Positions 10,205-19,519 are shown, numbered from the stretch's first letter. The stretch: DNA of 19,920 nucleotides from Saksenaea vasiformis B4078 (GCA_000697055.1 JNDT01001449.1:1-19920); one strand, 5' to 3'. Notes: generated by a model from the sequence alone, not told the origin. Translations and numbers: made by a program.

Positions 10205-11841
10205 GTTCAACAAGGAAGAGCACATATACCTTTCCAACAATTTATAAAAAACTGATGTCAGGCTGATTGGGTGATAATTTGCAGGATCGTCATGTTCTCC
10301 TTTGTTCTTGTAGATGGGGACTACTTGGACTGTACGCCACAGAATCAGTGTCCACGACCATTTCTAACACAGGTCAAAAAAGGTGAGGAGCAGCGAACTG
10401 AGGGGTTTAGCAAGCAGTTTCAGCATTTCCACACGAATATGATCAGCACTGGGTGCCTTTCTGTTTGGCAGATACTTGATTACATCAAGTACAGTTTTGA
10501 GAGTCCAAGGACTGTGTTCGGTGCAATGGTTGAGTATCACCTCTGGTGTCTCCCAAAGTGATACAGAGCCTCCAAATACTCGTTCCAAGTGATCCACCAT
10601 CTGATTGGCAGCATTCTGTGGGCCGTGACATGAAGATAAGGTGACGTTGGGGCAGTAGTTCAGGTGCATACGTTTGATCGCACTTGCCATCTCCACTGCT
10701 CCTCCTTTTCATATTTTGTCACAGTATGCTTTCCAGATTTTTGCACAGTTTTGACATACAGCTTTCCGAAATGCCTCGCACACATCCTCATATGCATGCT
10801 TTGCCATTACTTGCTCCAGGTCATCCTCATTTAACTGTTTCCAGTAATGATACTTTTGGCATCATGTCTCGATAAGCTGTTGAAGCTCCTCTGTCCAGAA
10901 CCACTTCCACGCCTGAGGGCGGGGTTGCGTTTTACCAACACTCATTTCCAACGCTGAATAGATGGACTCATTGAGTCTGTCTACCAGGTCTTCCATTTGT
11001 GTGGGAACTGGAGTACAGCGGCTGTTGAGAGCACACTGGACGTCCTGCAGCAACGGAGTCACCTGTTCCTCAAAAAGAGTTACATAGCATTCCACTACTT
11101 TAGGATCACTCAGCCTTGATAATCGCCACTGTCGATGGGCAGCATCAGTTGGTGGTAATGCAGGAATCAAAGCAGCTGGTAGAAAAGAAAATTCACACAA
11201 GTAGTGATCTGACCTCAAGAGATTGAGATCATCACAAATGCTCATTTCTGGCGCAAGGAATTGGGAGGCATTCGAAATGAAGTAGTCAATAATGCTCCTG
11301 CCCTGGATGCCATCGAACGTGTTGATACCATATGCCAGCTCCATATTCCAAAGCGTTAAACCATAGTTGTCTAACCATGCTTCAAAATCAGTGCATCTAT
11401 GGAAAGTGCTGCGTGCATCGCCTGTACGTCCAGCCAAACAAATGTTGAAGTCGCCAAGGATCAGAGTATGCTCGTTCAGTGAAAGGTCTGTATAACGTTT
11501 TTTGATGATATCAGGAGAAAGGTGTGGAGCGAGGTAGAGACCATGCAGAGTGTATGGTCCTATTTGAAGAGAGAGGGTATTGGGATTAGTGATAGGTAAA
11601 AGATGTACATGATAAGGAAAGTTTTTGCAAATAAAAAAGGACAAATCATCCAGACCACAGTCTCTATCAATAACCTGCATATAGTTATGTACTTGCCTCC
11701 AAGGACACTGGATTGTGCCCTTGGTAATGTATGTTTCGGTCACTAGAAGAATGTCAATTGAATCCTGTAGGCACACATCAAATAACTCAACTGGACGATG
11801 GCCTAAGCCACGTGCATTGAGCAATCCAATGGTGATCCTGT

Positions 11842-13140
11842 TCATTGTTGTGTTATTGCTTCAGAGAGGGGAGTATCCATCATGTCCGCATCATTGTTCA
11901 TTGCAGCATCAGAGGGTGTGTGTGCTGGTAATGGTGTAGAGGGTGCGGATGGAGTTGTTGGGGGTGGTGATGCACTGCTGTAAAAGGCAGCAAGTATTTC
12001 TTCAGGTGAGGTACTACGTTGCTGGTTTCTTGAGTTGTTAGCTTTCCAAGAATTCCAGTATTTAGTGGCAGTAGCTTGTGTGATTTTAAGACAACTGGTA
12101 TTATTGCTGAAGCAGCACATAATACTGTTGCCCAGATGGGTAGGTAGTTGTAAGCATGTGCACAACATACGATCTTCATAGATTGTAGTTGCAAGTTGTT
12201 GGCGTTCTGCAGTAGGTTTTGTTACATGCTGAGGGTCACCAATTACAGCAGCTGCACAAGGATTAAACTCAGCCTTCATATTGATCTTGTGTTTCTTGAA
12301 GATATCATTCAGTTCTGCTTTAAAAGCACTATGCACAAGAAGTGCAATTGTACCCTTTGCAAGAAACTAAATGTCAATGACGTGTGACTGAGGGATCTGA
12401 ATTACCTCTAACATTCAGTGAACGTTAGAGTATCTGAGGTGGTAGTGGCAGGGAAGATATACAAAGTCATATTGCGATGGTCCTGTATTCTCTTGCAAGG
12501 TACAAGAAATGATCTCTGTCGTCAGCATTTTACTCTTTTTTTTGGGAAAGTTTTTTGCTACTTTCTGAGCATAGTTTTCTACTTTGGGTACATGTATAGA
12601 ATCTATAGTAATAGACTTTTTAGGAGTGGCAGTTGAATTTGGTATTTTTGTTATTACTGTTTTTTGTAAATGGTTTTTGGCAACAGGTATACAGTAATCA
12701 GTTTTATCCAGTTTTTCTTGAAGCTTTAGAAAAAGCGTCATTAGCTGACTCTGTTGAGTCTGCCATTGTTCTTTTTCTTTAGTATGGTTCTTAATTATTG
12801 CTTCTAAAGAAGCAATGCGATCTGTTAATTGCTGAATGACACGGCAGGCCTCAGCATCTATATTATTTTATTCAGGCAGTTGTATTGGTTTAAATTCTGA
12901 TATTATTATGGTTTCTATACTCAGGTTTTTGTTAAATATAGTTGCTGATTTGAAATTAGTAAATCTTGTTTTTTTGAAATTAAGATTTTGAGATATACAA
13001 TTCAACTCATCATTGTCTGCATTTCTTTTAGTTGTAGGGGTAAATCCAATGGTGGATTTATATGTACTAGATGTAGAAACACTAGTTGCTTGAGTAGTTA
13101 CATCCGTTTGAGATACTTCTTGTTGTTATTGTTGTTGTAT
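11842..13140 (-). pseudogene. LINE ORF1 (coiled-coil RNA-binding type), disrupted
   Basis: ORF1 proteins of LINEs bind element RNA. One frame runs from about 13140 to the TGA at 11842-11844, overlapping the ORF2 start. The N-terminal part has a Gln run and is Ser/Thr-rich. A heptad-like region at about 12740-12850 (RVIQQLTDRIASLEAIIKNH, then KEKEQWQTQQSQL) suggests a coiled coil. The segment VPKVENYAQKVAKN resembles linkers in other LINE ORF1 proteins. The C-terminal part ends in a Pro/Thr/Ser-rich tail (about 11850-11990). No zinc knuckle was seen. Stops are TAA 13126 (inside the Gln run, where CAA->TAA would explain it), TAA 12868, TGA 12415 and TAG 12367, all in frame. The true start codon was not identified. 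Confidence 0.72.
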
Positions 13141-13200
13141 ATTGTTTGACACGGTGAAAACTTTTCTTGTGTAACAATATAAAACGGGGAAGATCCGTCG

Positions 13201-13272
13201 GGGGATGTGGTGTAGTGGTATCACGTCTGCTTTGCATGCAGAAGGCCCCGGGTTCAAACCCCGGCGTCTCCA
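13201..13272 (+). tRNA. tRNA-Ala (anticodon TGC)
   Basis: The 72 bases fold as a complete cloverleaf. Acceptor GGGGATG pairs with CGTCTCC (with G-T wobbles) and the discriminator base is A. The D stem is GTG/CAC. The anticodon stem is TCTGC/GCAGA around loop TTTGCAT, giving TGC. The T arm is CCGGG-TTCAAAC-CCCGG. There is no intron and CCA is not encoded, as expected in a nuclear eukaryotic gene. A T6 run follows. Its CpG sites are unmutated while transposons on both sides are decayed, so it is probably functional. Confidence 0.96.
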
Positions 13273-13273
13273 A

Positions 13274-13279
13274 TTTTTT
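13274..13279 (+). terminator. Pol III terminator of tRNA-Ala
   Basis: TTTTTT begins two bases after the mature tRNA end, the standard RNA polymerase III stop signal. Confidence 0.85.
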
Positions 13280-13329
13280 GGCTGTGTGTCGTTTTCGTGG
13301 GGTGTCTGTACATGTCGGACCCTTACCCG

Positions 13330-13654
13330 TGTCATATACATAGTAGGCCTTGATCTGAGTTGGTTTTCCAAAGGATGTACAATGGTCAAACTCACAGAGG
13401 ATCACAGGGAAATAAACAAAACAATAAAAGAGAAGATAAAACAATTGATGATTTATTTTGATTAATACTTCAATGTATTTATATTGTTTTCTAAGCTGTT
13501 GCAGTACTGTGTCACAGCATTGGTATTGGTAATGTCACTGATTTTGTTGAGGGTGTCACAGCTATCTTGATCAATCAGTAAAGAGGTTACGGGACACAAA
13601 AGGGTGCTGCGCGATTCCTCACTCTGATTGGTCAGCTGAATTGCAGGCACAACA
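13330..13654 (-). repeat. E3 3' LTR (325 bp)
   Basis: Aligned without gaps to 18172-18496, with 22 differences, all transitions. In minus orientation it starts TGTTGTGCC and ends TATGACA. Pol reads on into it. Confidence 0.93.
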
Positions 13655-13668
13655 TCACTCCCCCCTGA
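13655..13668 (-). other. E3 polypurine tract
   Basis: The minus strand reads CAGGGGGGAGTGA directly before the 3' LTR start, the expected place of the plus-strand primer. Confidence 0.8.
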
Positions 13669-13755
13669 AATTGTTGGTTGTCCTCGAGCAACAGTGGAAC
13701 TGGTAAGCAAGGCAACCGAGGAGTGGACCAGTGCATTTTCGAAAGCACAGTGGGT

Positions 13756-16700
13756 TCAAGCGTGAGATGGAGTGGGATGGTACCAGGTGGAATGGAATGT
13801 GTCAGAAGTAGCAGGCTTAAGTCAGTCAGTGTGTACCCAGGAAGTATACAGAGAGCCTTCAAGGGATTCGATCTTGTAAATATTGACTTGTAGGTTTTTG
13901 TTGACTACACGGTAAGGACCCATCCAATTATATTCAAGCGAGTAACAGTTTTCATATCAGAGGAGTATGTGATCACCAATATCAAATTCCTGATGTGAAA
14001 GGAGAGCATTCCAGTGTTCTTTGTCTTGCCTACTATTGGCTTGTACATGGTCATTCACAATATTCCTGTCAGTGCAGAGCTGGCAAAGATATGAGAGGCC
14101 ATTGTCTGCAATGATGGAAGGGTCACGTTCAATGGCAGTATCCAAAAAAGGGTATAATGGATCACCAGCTAGGCGTGGTTCGCGTCTGTAGGTTAAATAA
14201 AAAGGGCTAAAGCCAGTGGTATGGTGTTTGCAGATGCAGCATACCCAAAGGGCAGTATTGACATATGCATCCTAGTGATGGATTTCGCCATTGATATACT
14301 TGTGGAGCATTTGTTTAAGAATACCATTGAGATGCTCACATTTGTCATTGGTTCATGGATGAAAAGCAGAGGTGAACTTGTGGTGAGCATGAATCTTGGC
14401 ATTGTATTGAGCGACTACCTTGGACATGAAATTCGCACCACAATCAGTGAGGATTTCATTGGGACAACCAAAACGCATGACAATTTCCTCATATAGAAAC
14501 GTTGCAATAGCTTCACCAGTGGCATTGGGGACAGCGCAAGCAATGGGTCAGTTTGTTGCATAGTCGACAGCAACAAGGAGCCAGTGGTTACCATTTAGTG
14601 TGGTAGGAAGTTCACTAATAAAGTCAAGGTGCCATTGCGAAAAGGCAGGAGGGATATCTAAAGGTTGCATGGGCGCATGATGAATTTTCCGGTCTGCATT
14701 TGAGGCGAGTTGACATTGGGGACACTTGGCAAGCCAGGATTGGATGTCAGCGCGCATGTTGGGCCACCACCACTGTTTGCAGATGAAGTCATAGATGGTT
14801 GTTTCACCTGCGTGGCCAAAACCATTGTGGAATTTATTTACCAGATCCGTGCATCAGGTAAAGAGAGCATAACATACTTCGTAGGTAGTGGTACCAAGTT
14901 TTACTTCGCAATAGACCTTGGTGTCCTTGACAGAAAAGTGGTTGCAGTTCTGTTGTAGCAAGTCCTTGATGTCTGGCGGCCATTTGTTTTCAGGGTGTGC
15001 ATAGAACTTGGGCCAGTCAGTGTGCGGAACTAAGTCCACAACATACAAACATTGTGGTTCAATATTTGGTTCCGTAGACTCTGCCAGTAGACCATCGCAA
15101 TGGGAAAGCAAGTCTGATATGTGGTTGTCTTTGCCAGGTTTGTAGTGGATTTTAGGATCATACATTTCCAATTCAGCTACCCACCTCGTGAGGTGTGGTG
15201 TAGGCTTTCTCTGGGTGCAGAAGTAATGTAGTGGATGATGATTGGTATACACTGTATAAGGTCGCCCTTCGATGAAGCATTGCCAAGAGTGTAGTACATG
15301 CAGAATGCCTAGTAATTCCCTCTCTTGCGCAGGATATTTCTGTTTGGTAGGCGATAACTTTTTGGATTCAAAGGCCACTGGATGTCGTGTGCCATCAGAA
15401 TCTTCCTGGAGTAGCACAGCACCTATGCCGAAATCGGATGCATCTGTTTCAATGATGAATGGCTGATCCATATTCAGTGGTTGCAGTACTGGTGCCTCAG
15501 TAAGCCATTTTTTGATTTTGTTGAATGCTTCTTGACACTTTAGGGTCCATGTGACAGGTCTTTGTTTGGCTCTGGTACCCTTGGTCAGGTCTGTCAATGG
15601 CGCAGCAATAGTAGAGAAGTTCCAGATAAAGCACCTGTAATGCGAGCCTAATTCCACAAACTGTCAGACTTCTTGAACATTTGTCAGTTGTGGCCAGTCC
15701 TGGACCACCTTTACCTTGTTTGCAGATGGTAGAATACCCTTCCCAGATATGCGAAACCCTATGAACTCCAGTTTTTTCTTGTTGAAGTCACATTTCATCA
15801 AGTTTGTATACATTTTGGCTTGTCAGAGGCGTTCCAGTACCAGGCGTACATGTTGGCGGTATTCTTGCTTATTGCAACTGAATATCAGGATATTGTTGAG
15901 ATATACCAAAGCGAATTTATCCAGATAGTCACCAAGCACTGAGTTCATTAACTGTTGGAACGTTGGCAGAGCATTAGTCAGACTGAAAGGAAGAACCAGA
16001 AATTCGTATGAACTGTAACATGTATTGAAGGTGGTTTTCAGGACATCTTCTTGATATATGTGGACTTGATGGTACCCACTCTTGAGATCAATGCTTGTAA
16101 AATACTTGGCATCACCTAAGCGTTCCAGGCATTCATCAATCTGAGGTAGTGGATGTGTATTGTGGCAGGGGACTTGATTTATAGCACAATAATCAATACA
16201 CAGCCGCATAGAGCCATCCTTCTTCTGAACAAACAGAACTGGTGCACTCCATGGTGATGTACTTGGACAAATAAGTCATAAATCAAGAAGTTCTTTTAAT
16301 TGTTTGTGTAACTCGTCAAGTTCGCAGGGACTCATCTTGAATGGTGGTCAACTGATAGGAGCTGCATTACCTGTGTCAATTACATGTTCTACAACTCGAT
16401 CTGGAGGTAAGCCTGGGAGCGTTTCCCTGAAAACGTCTTTGTACTCTTGCAGGATGTCAGTGAATGAATCGTCTATCTTGCCAATCTTATCTTCTGCAAG
16501 GTACAGCAAAGAGAGAGACTCCATTTTCTTGCAGTGATTCAGGCGTTGGAACTGTTGTTGCAAAATCAAATACAACAACTGTGGTTTGTCACATCGAAAC
16601 TTCGGCCATAGAATGTACATGTATCCATTACTGTGAATCTTTCAAGTATCCTGTTTCCAATCTGGTTCTGGCTTGACGTGCTTGAATCAGTCTTGTCCCA

Positions 16701-17208
16701 GGATCAGATTGAATTTGGTGTCGAGTACGTAAGCATTCCATTGATGTTGGAGGCCATCTGCCAATCAGAGATTCATGGAAACCCTGGAATTGATGCCTAT
16801 TGTGTACCCTCCAGCAGTTTCCACTTCATGACCAACCACCTTGTGCGAAGGTAGACTGCTTGCTAGCCAAGGGGCGATGTAAAAAGACCCAGCTCCAGTA
16901 TCCAAGAGTACAGTGGCATCATGTCTGTTGCATGTCATGACATAGAGTGGCAGGGCCATGAGCCTAACTCCTTTTAGAGAGTTCAAGTATTTCTTGTCAG
17001 CTTCAAAGCATGTATTATGAGCATTTGTTTTGCCATTGTCACTATGATCCAACATATATGGGGAAGATTGCTCTTTATTAACAGGGTTTTCAAGTTCTAA
17101 TGAAGATTCAGTACTAGCCTGATGGGAGGAATTTTCATGGATCATGCACAACTGACCTCCCATTACAGTTGTGCCAGTGGAAAACCCTGGTCGTTTTTGG
17201 TGTATTCC
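13756..17208 (-). pseudogene. E3 pol: protease, RT, RNase H, integrase; multiply broken
   Basis: Pol lies in the -1 frame relative to gag, overlapping it at 17163-17208. Protease has LLDTGAGSFY (16888-16905). RT has RLCIDYCAIN, TSIDLKSGYHQ and LPFSLTNALPTFQ. The catalytic box is YLNN (15892-15903) in place of YLDD. RNase H has IETDASDFGIGAV, but YTNHHPL (Asn codon 15241) replaces the usual YTDHxPL. Integrase has HNGFGHAG and CPQC, then Asp about 14623, Asp 14443 and Glu 14335, the last two with D,D35E spacing. TDCGANF suggests an Arg-to-Cys change. Fourteen stops interrupt one frame: TGA at 16765, 16687, 16642, 16348, 16276, 15823, 15664, 14854, 14548, 14353, 13957, 13822 and 13756, and TAG at 14272. 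The last could be the natural end. No frameshift was seen. Confidence 0.9.
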
Positions 17209-18071
17209 TCATCCATTTTTCGAATGGTGTTCCTTATGGCAGTCAGATGGAAGCAGCAGTCCTTCTTGAAGTGGCCCCGCTTCTTGCACCAGTGGCAGAC
17301 TACTTTGGATCACTGATGGGATTGATTAAATCTTCGTGGACATTGGTATATTGTGTCCAGATCCATGGGTGCAACATCTTGATAGGCTTGTTGCAGGGCA
17401 GCCAATGGTGCTTGCTGTAGGCCTGATACACTACGTGCACTCTACTGGACCATCTCAAAGTATTCAGCACATTAGTATGCACTTGCCAAGGTTGCTGGTT
17501 CCTTATACATAACCTGTAATTTCGCCTCATACTGCAATCTCTGGATGAACTGAAACTTTGCATCCTTGTCATCCATGTTAGGGAGTTCCAGCATGGTATT
17601 TCAGAATGCCACAATGTAATTGGTAATGGAACCAGTTTGTCATATCTTTTGTAACTCTTGACATGCCATTTCTTCTGAGTTACTGGGTTTGAACTCCAAG
17701 CAGAACGCCTTGCAAAACATTCCCCATGCTTCAGATACAGCTTCTCCACAAGTTTCTACGTGTCTCCACCACGTGGATGCACCATCTCATAAAAGTGTCA
17801 AGGTGTAAAGCACTCGTTGTTTGTCTGTCATTCCCATCAGTTTGGCATACTTCTCCAGTGAATGTAACCATCCTTCCACTGCTGCGGCAGTTCTTGTACC
17901 TCGAAAGACCTCTGGCTTGACCAGATGGATTGCTTGAGGTAATGTAGGCACTACCTTTTCTTTTGTTTGTACTTGGAACATCTTCATGAATTTGGCAGTC
18001 TGTGCTGCTTGTTGTTGCATCATATGCTGAAGAGCTTGCATGATTGTGTTGTATCCTTGTTCTTCAGCCAT
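17163..18071 (-). pseudogene. E3 gag (capsid and CCHC nucleocapsid), broken
   Basis: Gag would form the particle around element RNA. The ATG at 18069-18071 is chosen because it follows the LTR and leader and opens a Gln/Met-rich helical segment (MAEEQGYNTIMQALQHMMQQ). A Ty3-type capsid follows (PEVFRGTRTAAAVEGWLHSL, then GASTWW). A classic CCHC knuckle, CHWCKKRGHFKKDC, lies at about 17256-17297. In-frame stops are TGA 17787, 17640, 17601 and 17310, TAA 17472 and TAG 17442. The natural stop is TAA 17163-17165, just after a candidate frameshift heptamer. All stops share one frame, so damage is by point changes. Confidence 0.85.
17181..17187 (-). promoter_or_regulatory. Candidate -1 ribosomal frameshift site (GGGTTTT)
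   Basis: In the gag phase the minus strand reads CAG GGT TTT, a X XXY YYZ heptamer. It lies 15 bases before the gag TAA (17163) and inside the 46-bp gag/pol overlap. A one-base backward slip there enters the protease frame exactly. Confidence 0.6.
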
Positions 18072-18162
18072 GGTTCCTTCTTGTTTAAAATTTCCAGTTT
18101 TCGAATGTTCATTCTTGTACAATAAGTATTTGTCTTTCAATAGGTCAGGGAACTTGTCATCA

Positions 18163-18171
18163 GCTACCAAT
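18163..18171 (-). other. E3 primer-binding site candidate
   Basis: TTGGTAGC starts one base inside the 5' LTR end. TGGTAGC is complementary to a tRNA 3' end GCTACCA, as used by many Ty elements that prime with initiator tRNA-Met. Only seven bases match this expectation; later bases may have mutated. Confidence 0.5.
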
Positions 18172-18496
18172 TGTTGTATATGTAGTGGGCCTTGATCTGA
18201 GTTGGTCTTCCAAAGGATGTACAATGGTCAAACTCACAGAGGATCACAGGGAAATAAACAAAACAATAAAAGAGAAGATAAAACAGTTGATGATTTATTT
18301 TGATTAATACTTCAATGTATTTATATTGTTTTCTAAGCTGTCACAGTACTGTGTTGCAGCATCAGTGTTGGTAATGTCACTGATTTTGTTGAGGGTATCG
18401 CAGCTGTCTTGATTGATCAGTAAAGAGGTTACGGGACACAAAAGGGTGCTGCGCGATTCCTCGCTCTGATTGGTCGGCTGAATTGCAGGCACGACA
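18172..18496 (-). repeat. E3 5' LTR (325 bp)
   Basis: Gap-free partner of 13330-13654. In minus orientation it starts TGTCGTGCC and ends TACAACA. It contains a CCAAT box (18469-18473) and a TATA-like box (18318-18325). Confidence 0.93.
18318..18325 (-). promoter_or_regulatory. TATA-like box of the E3 5' LTR
   Basis: The minus strand reads TATAAATA, unchanged in the other LTR, with a CCAAT motif about 145 bases upstream (18469-18473) and AATAAA shortly downstream (about 18295-18302). Confidence 0.5.
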
Positions 18497-18514
18497 ATGC
18501 TGCGACAAAACAAT

Positions 18515-18518
18515 AAAA
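18515..18518 (-). terminator. Pol III terminator of tRNA-Ser
   Basis: The minus strand has TTTT two bases after the tRNA 3' end, with another TTTT at 18507-18510. Confidence 0.7.
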
Positions 18519-18520
18519 TG

Positions 18521-18602
18521 CGCTGCCTGCAGGATTCGAACCTACGCGCCCAAAGGGCAATGCCTTAGCAGGGCACCGTGTTAACCACTCCACCAAAGCA
18601 GC
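18521..18602 (-). tRNA. tRNA-Ser (anticodon GCT)
   Basis: The 82 bases fold as a type II tRNA. Acceptor GCTGCTT pairs with AGGCAGC and the discriminator is G, typical for Ser. The anticodon stem is GTGCC/GGCAT around loop CTGCTAA, giving GCT. The long variable arm TGCCCTTTGGGCGCG is a Ser/Leu feature. The T arm is GTAGG-TTCGAAT-CCTGC. No intron and no encoded CCA. Its 3' end points at E3, 24 bases from the LTR. Confidence 0.95.
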
Positions 18603-19182
18603 GAACTACGGTGACAAAGTTCGCAGCAAATATACCACCTCGGTCAAAAAACGGTTGGAATGGACTAGATCTGGCTGTTGGTAGCATTCAGAATGCTATA
18701 GATATATTGAAAAGAGCTAGCTGACTAATCTTTGAATTTTTGAAATATCAAACTATTGATATATATTCTGATAGTATATATAACTATAATAATATTACTA
18801 TAGATATAGTTATGATTTTTTTAAAAATGTTATAAAGAAATTTATATTAGAGTTATATATTCTGACAGCTTTTAAAATTTATATAAATTATTTCTTTTTG
18901 TTCTTTCTAAATATTATTATATAATGCTTTTTTTTCTTTTATTTTTCTTATTAATTTATTATTACTAATTTGTTATACCTTAACATCTTAATTAAGTATC
19001 TGTATAATAACACATAATGTCAGTCCTGATATTAAAAGATTAGATTCAGTTATTATAAATCTTGATTCTATTTTTTAAAAATAAACTTAAGTTTTATAAA
19101 TTCTCTCATTATCTATCTCAATGCTAACAGACATCTCATGATTAACTTTTTAAAGTACTTTTTTCTCATTTCTATTTATTGT
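18603..19182 (+). other. AT-rich intergenic sequence
   Basis: Upstream flank of tRNA-Ser, then strongly AT-rich sequence with T runs and short ATAT stretches. No open frame, repeat end or RNA gene could be supported. Confidence 0.5.
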
Positions 19183-19421
19183 TGTAGTATTTGGAGATGA
19201 TGATCAATAAAAGACAATATACACCAAGAACAATGATAGTATGGTGAGACTCCTGTTTATTTTGGATAGAAGTAAAAAAAGAGAGGATTATTACTACTTT
19301 TTTACTACTGTTGTAAATAAAATAAAATTCTTCTTAACGGAGCTTATATCTCTGAAACAAGTCCAATCAAGAGATACAGTTTATAATGACTATATTCTCT
19401 TAACTATGGTGAAATACTACA
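19183..19421 (-). repeat. LTR with 10-bp perfect terminal inverted repeat
   Basis: In minus orientation the 239-bp unit starts TGTAGTATTT and ends AAATACTACA, exact inverse complements. It contains AATAAACAGGAGTCTCACC, like the polyadenylation part of the other LTRs here. A polypurine tract sits directly before it, so it is a 3' LTR whose internal region is almost wholly missing. Confidence 0.8.
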
Positions 19422-19436
19422 TTACCCCCCTCCAGG
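19422..19436 (-). other. Polypurine tract of the truncated LTR element
   Basis: The minus strand reads CCTGGAGGGGGGTAA immediately before the LTR start. Sequence 19437-19519 could be the last bases of that element; nothing coding is visible in it. Confidence 0.7.
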
Positions 19437-19519
19437 CTCTTTAGCTGCTTAAAAATGATAAGTTTAATGCTTATTATGTTTGGAGCATTTACGTATTTGT
19501 AGTTTTGTAGTGATGTAGT

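Larger units (their letters stand above)
8155..11845 (-). pseudogene. LINE ORF2: endonuclease, reverse transcriptase and zinc motif, disrupted
   Basis: ORF2 nicks target DNA and primes reverse transcription of LINE RNA at the nick. The start is the ATG at 11843-11845. The N-terminal endonuclease (to 10865) keeps its catalytic signatures: LNARGL (residues 9-14), VTETYI (Glu37), LILGDFNI (131-134), IIDYFISN (186-188) and RSDHY (212-214). RT motifs follow: NRKAPSADHIRVEML (about 10430), VVPIYKNKG and NYHPISLTS, then, beyond the solo LTR, AFLDIKAAYDS, LQGSILSPFLYSIYI and FIYADDVAL. The YADD box (9340-9351) is intact. A CX1CX8HX4C motif (8422-8472) is near the C-terminus. Stops are TGA 10862, TGA 10709, TAG 10364, TGA 9259 and TGA 8932. 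Without the 253-bp insertion and duplication, the flanking parts are in one frame of about 1145 codons. Confidence 0.9.
7762..13200 (-). mobile_element. Near full-length APE-type LINE (non-LTR retrotransposon)
   Basis: On the minus strand it has ORF1, then ORF2 with an apurinic-type endonuclease, reverse transcriptase and a C-terminal zinc motif, then about 390 bases of 3' untranslated sequence. ORF1 and ORF2 overlap by 4 bases (ATGA at 11842-11845), suggesting reinitiation. The 5' end lies between about 13141 and 13200, right against a tRNA-Ala gene. The 3' end lies near 7762, against the A-rich tail of the SINE-like unit. A recognisable poly-A tail of the LINE itself and a target-site duplication were not found. 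A 248-bp solo LTR interrupts ORF2. All other damage is in-frame stops. Confidence 0.88.
13330..18496 (-). mobile_element. E3: complete Ty3-type LTR retrotransposon
   Basis: Two 325-bp LTRs (18172-18496 and 13330-13654) bracket gag and pol on the minus strand. Next to the 5' LTR is a primer-site-like TTGGTAGC, and next to the 3' LTR a G-rich polypurine tract. Pol order is protease, RT, RNase H, integrase, as in Ty3 elements. No chromodomain was seen at the integrase end. The flanks (ACCCG at 13325-13329, ATGCT at 18497-18501) do not match, so there is no target duplication, which suggests recombination between two copies. Twenty in-frame stops and lost catalytic residues make it inactive. Confidence 0.93.

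Noticed and set aside
13082..13444. Open frames of 120 and 89 codons on the minus strand
   Set aside because: They run antisense through the tRNA-Ala gene and across LINE and LTR ends, so they are chance openings.
17300..17749. 149-codon open frame overlapping E3 gag on the same strand
   Set aside because: It is in another phase and has no family features; the real gag frame, with capsid and zinc knuckle, crosses the same bases with point-mutation stops.
1..18071. Reassigned TGA codon (TGA read as Arg or Trp)
   Set aside because: TAG and TAA also interrupt the frames, catalytic residues are lost by the same transitions, and LTR non-coding sequence shows the same CpG decay.
19241..19444. 67-codon plus-strand open frame
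   Set aside because: It lies inside the LTR at 19183-19421 and crosses its polypurine tract in antisense.
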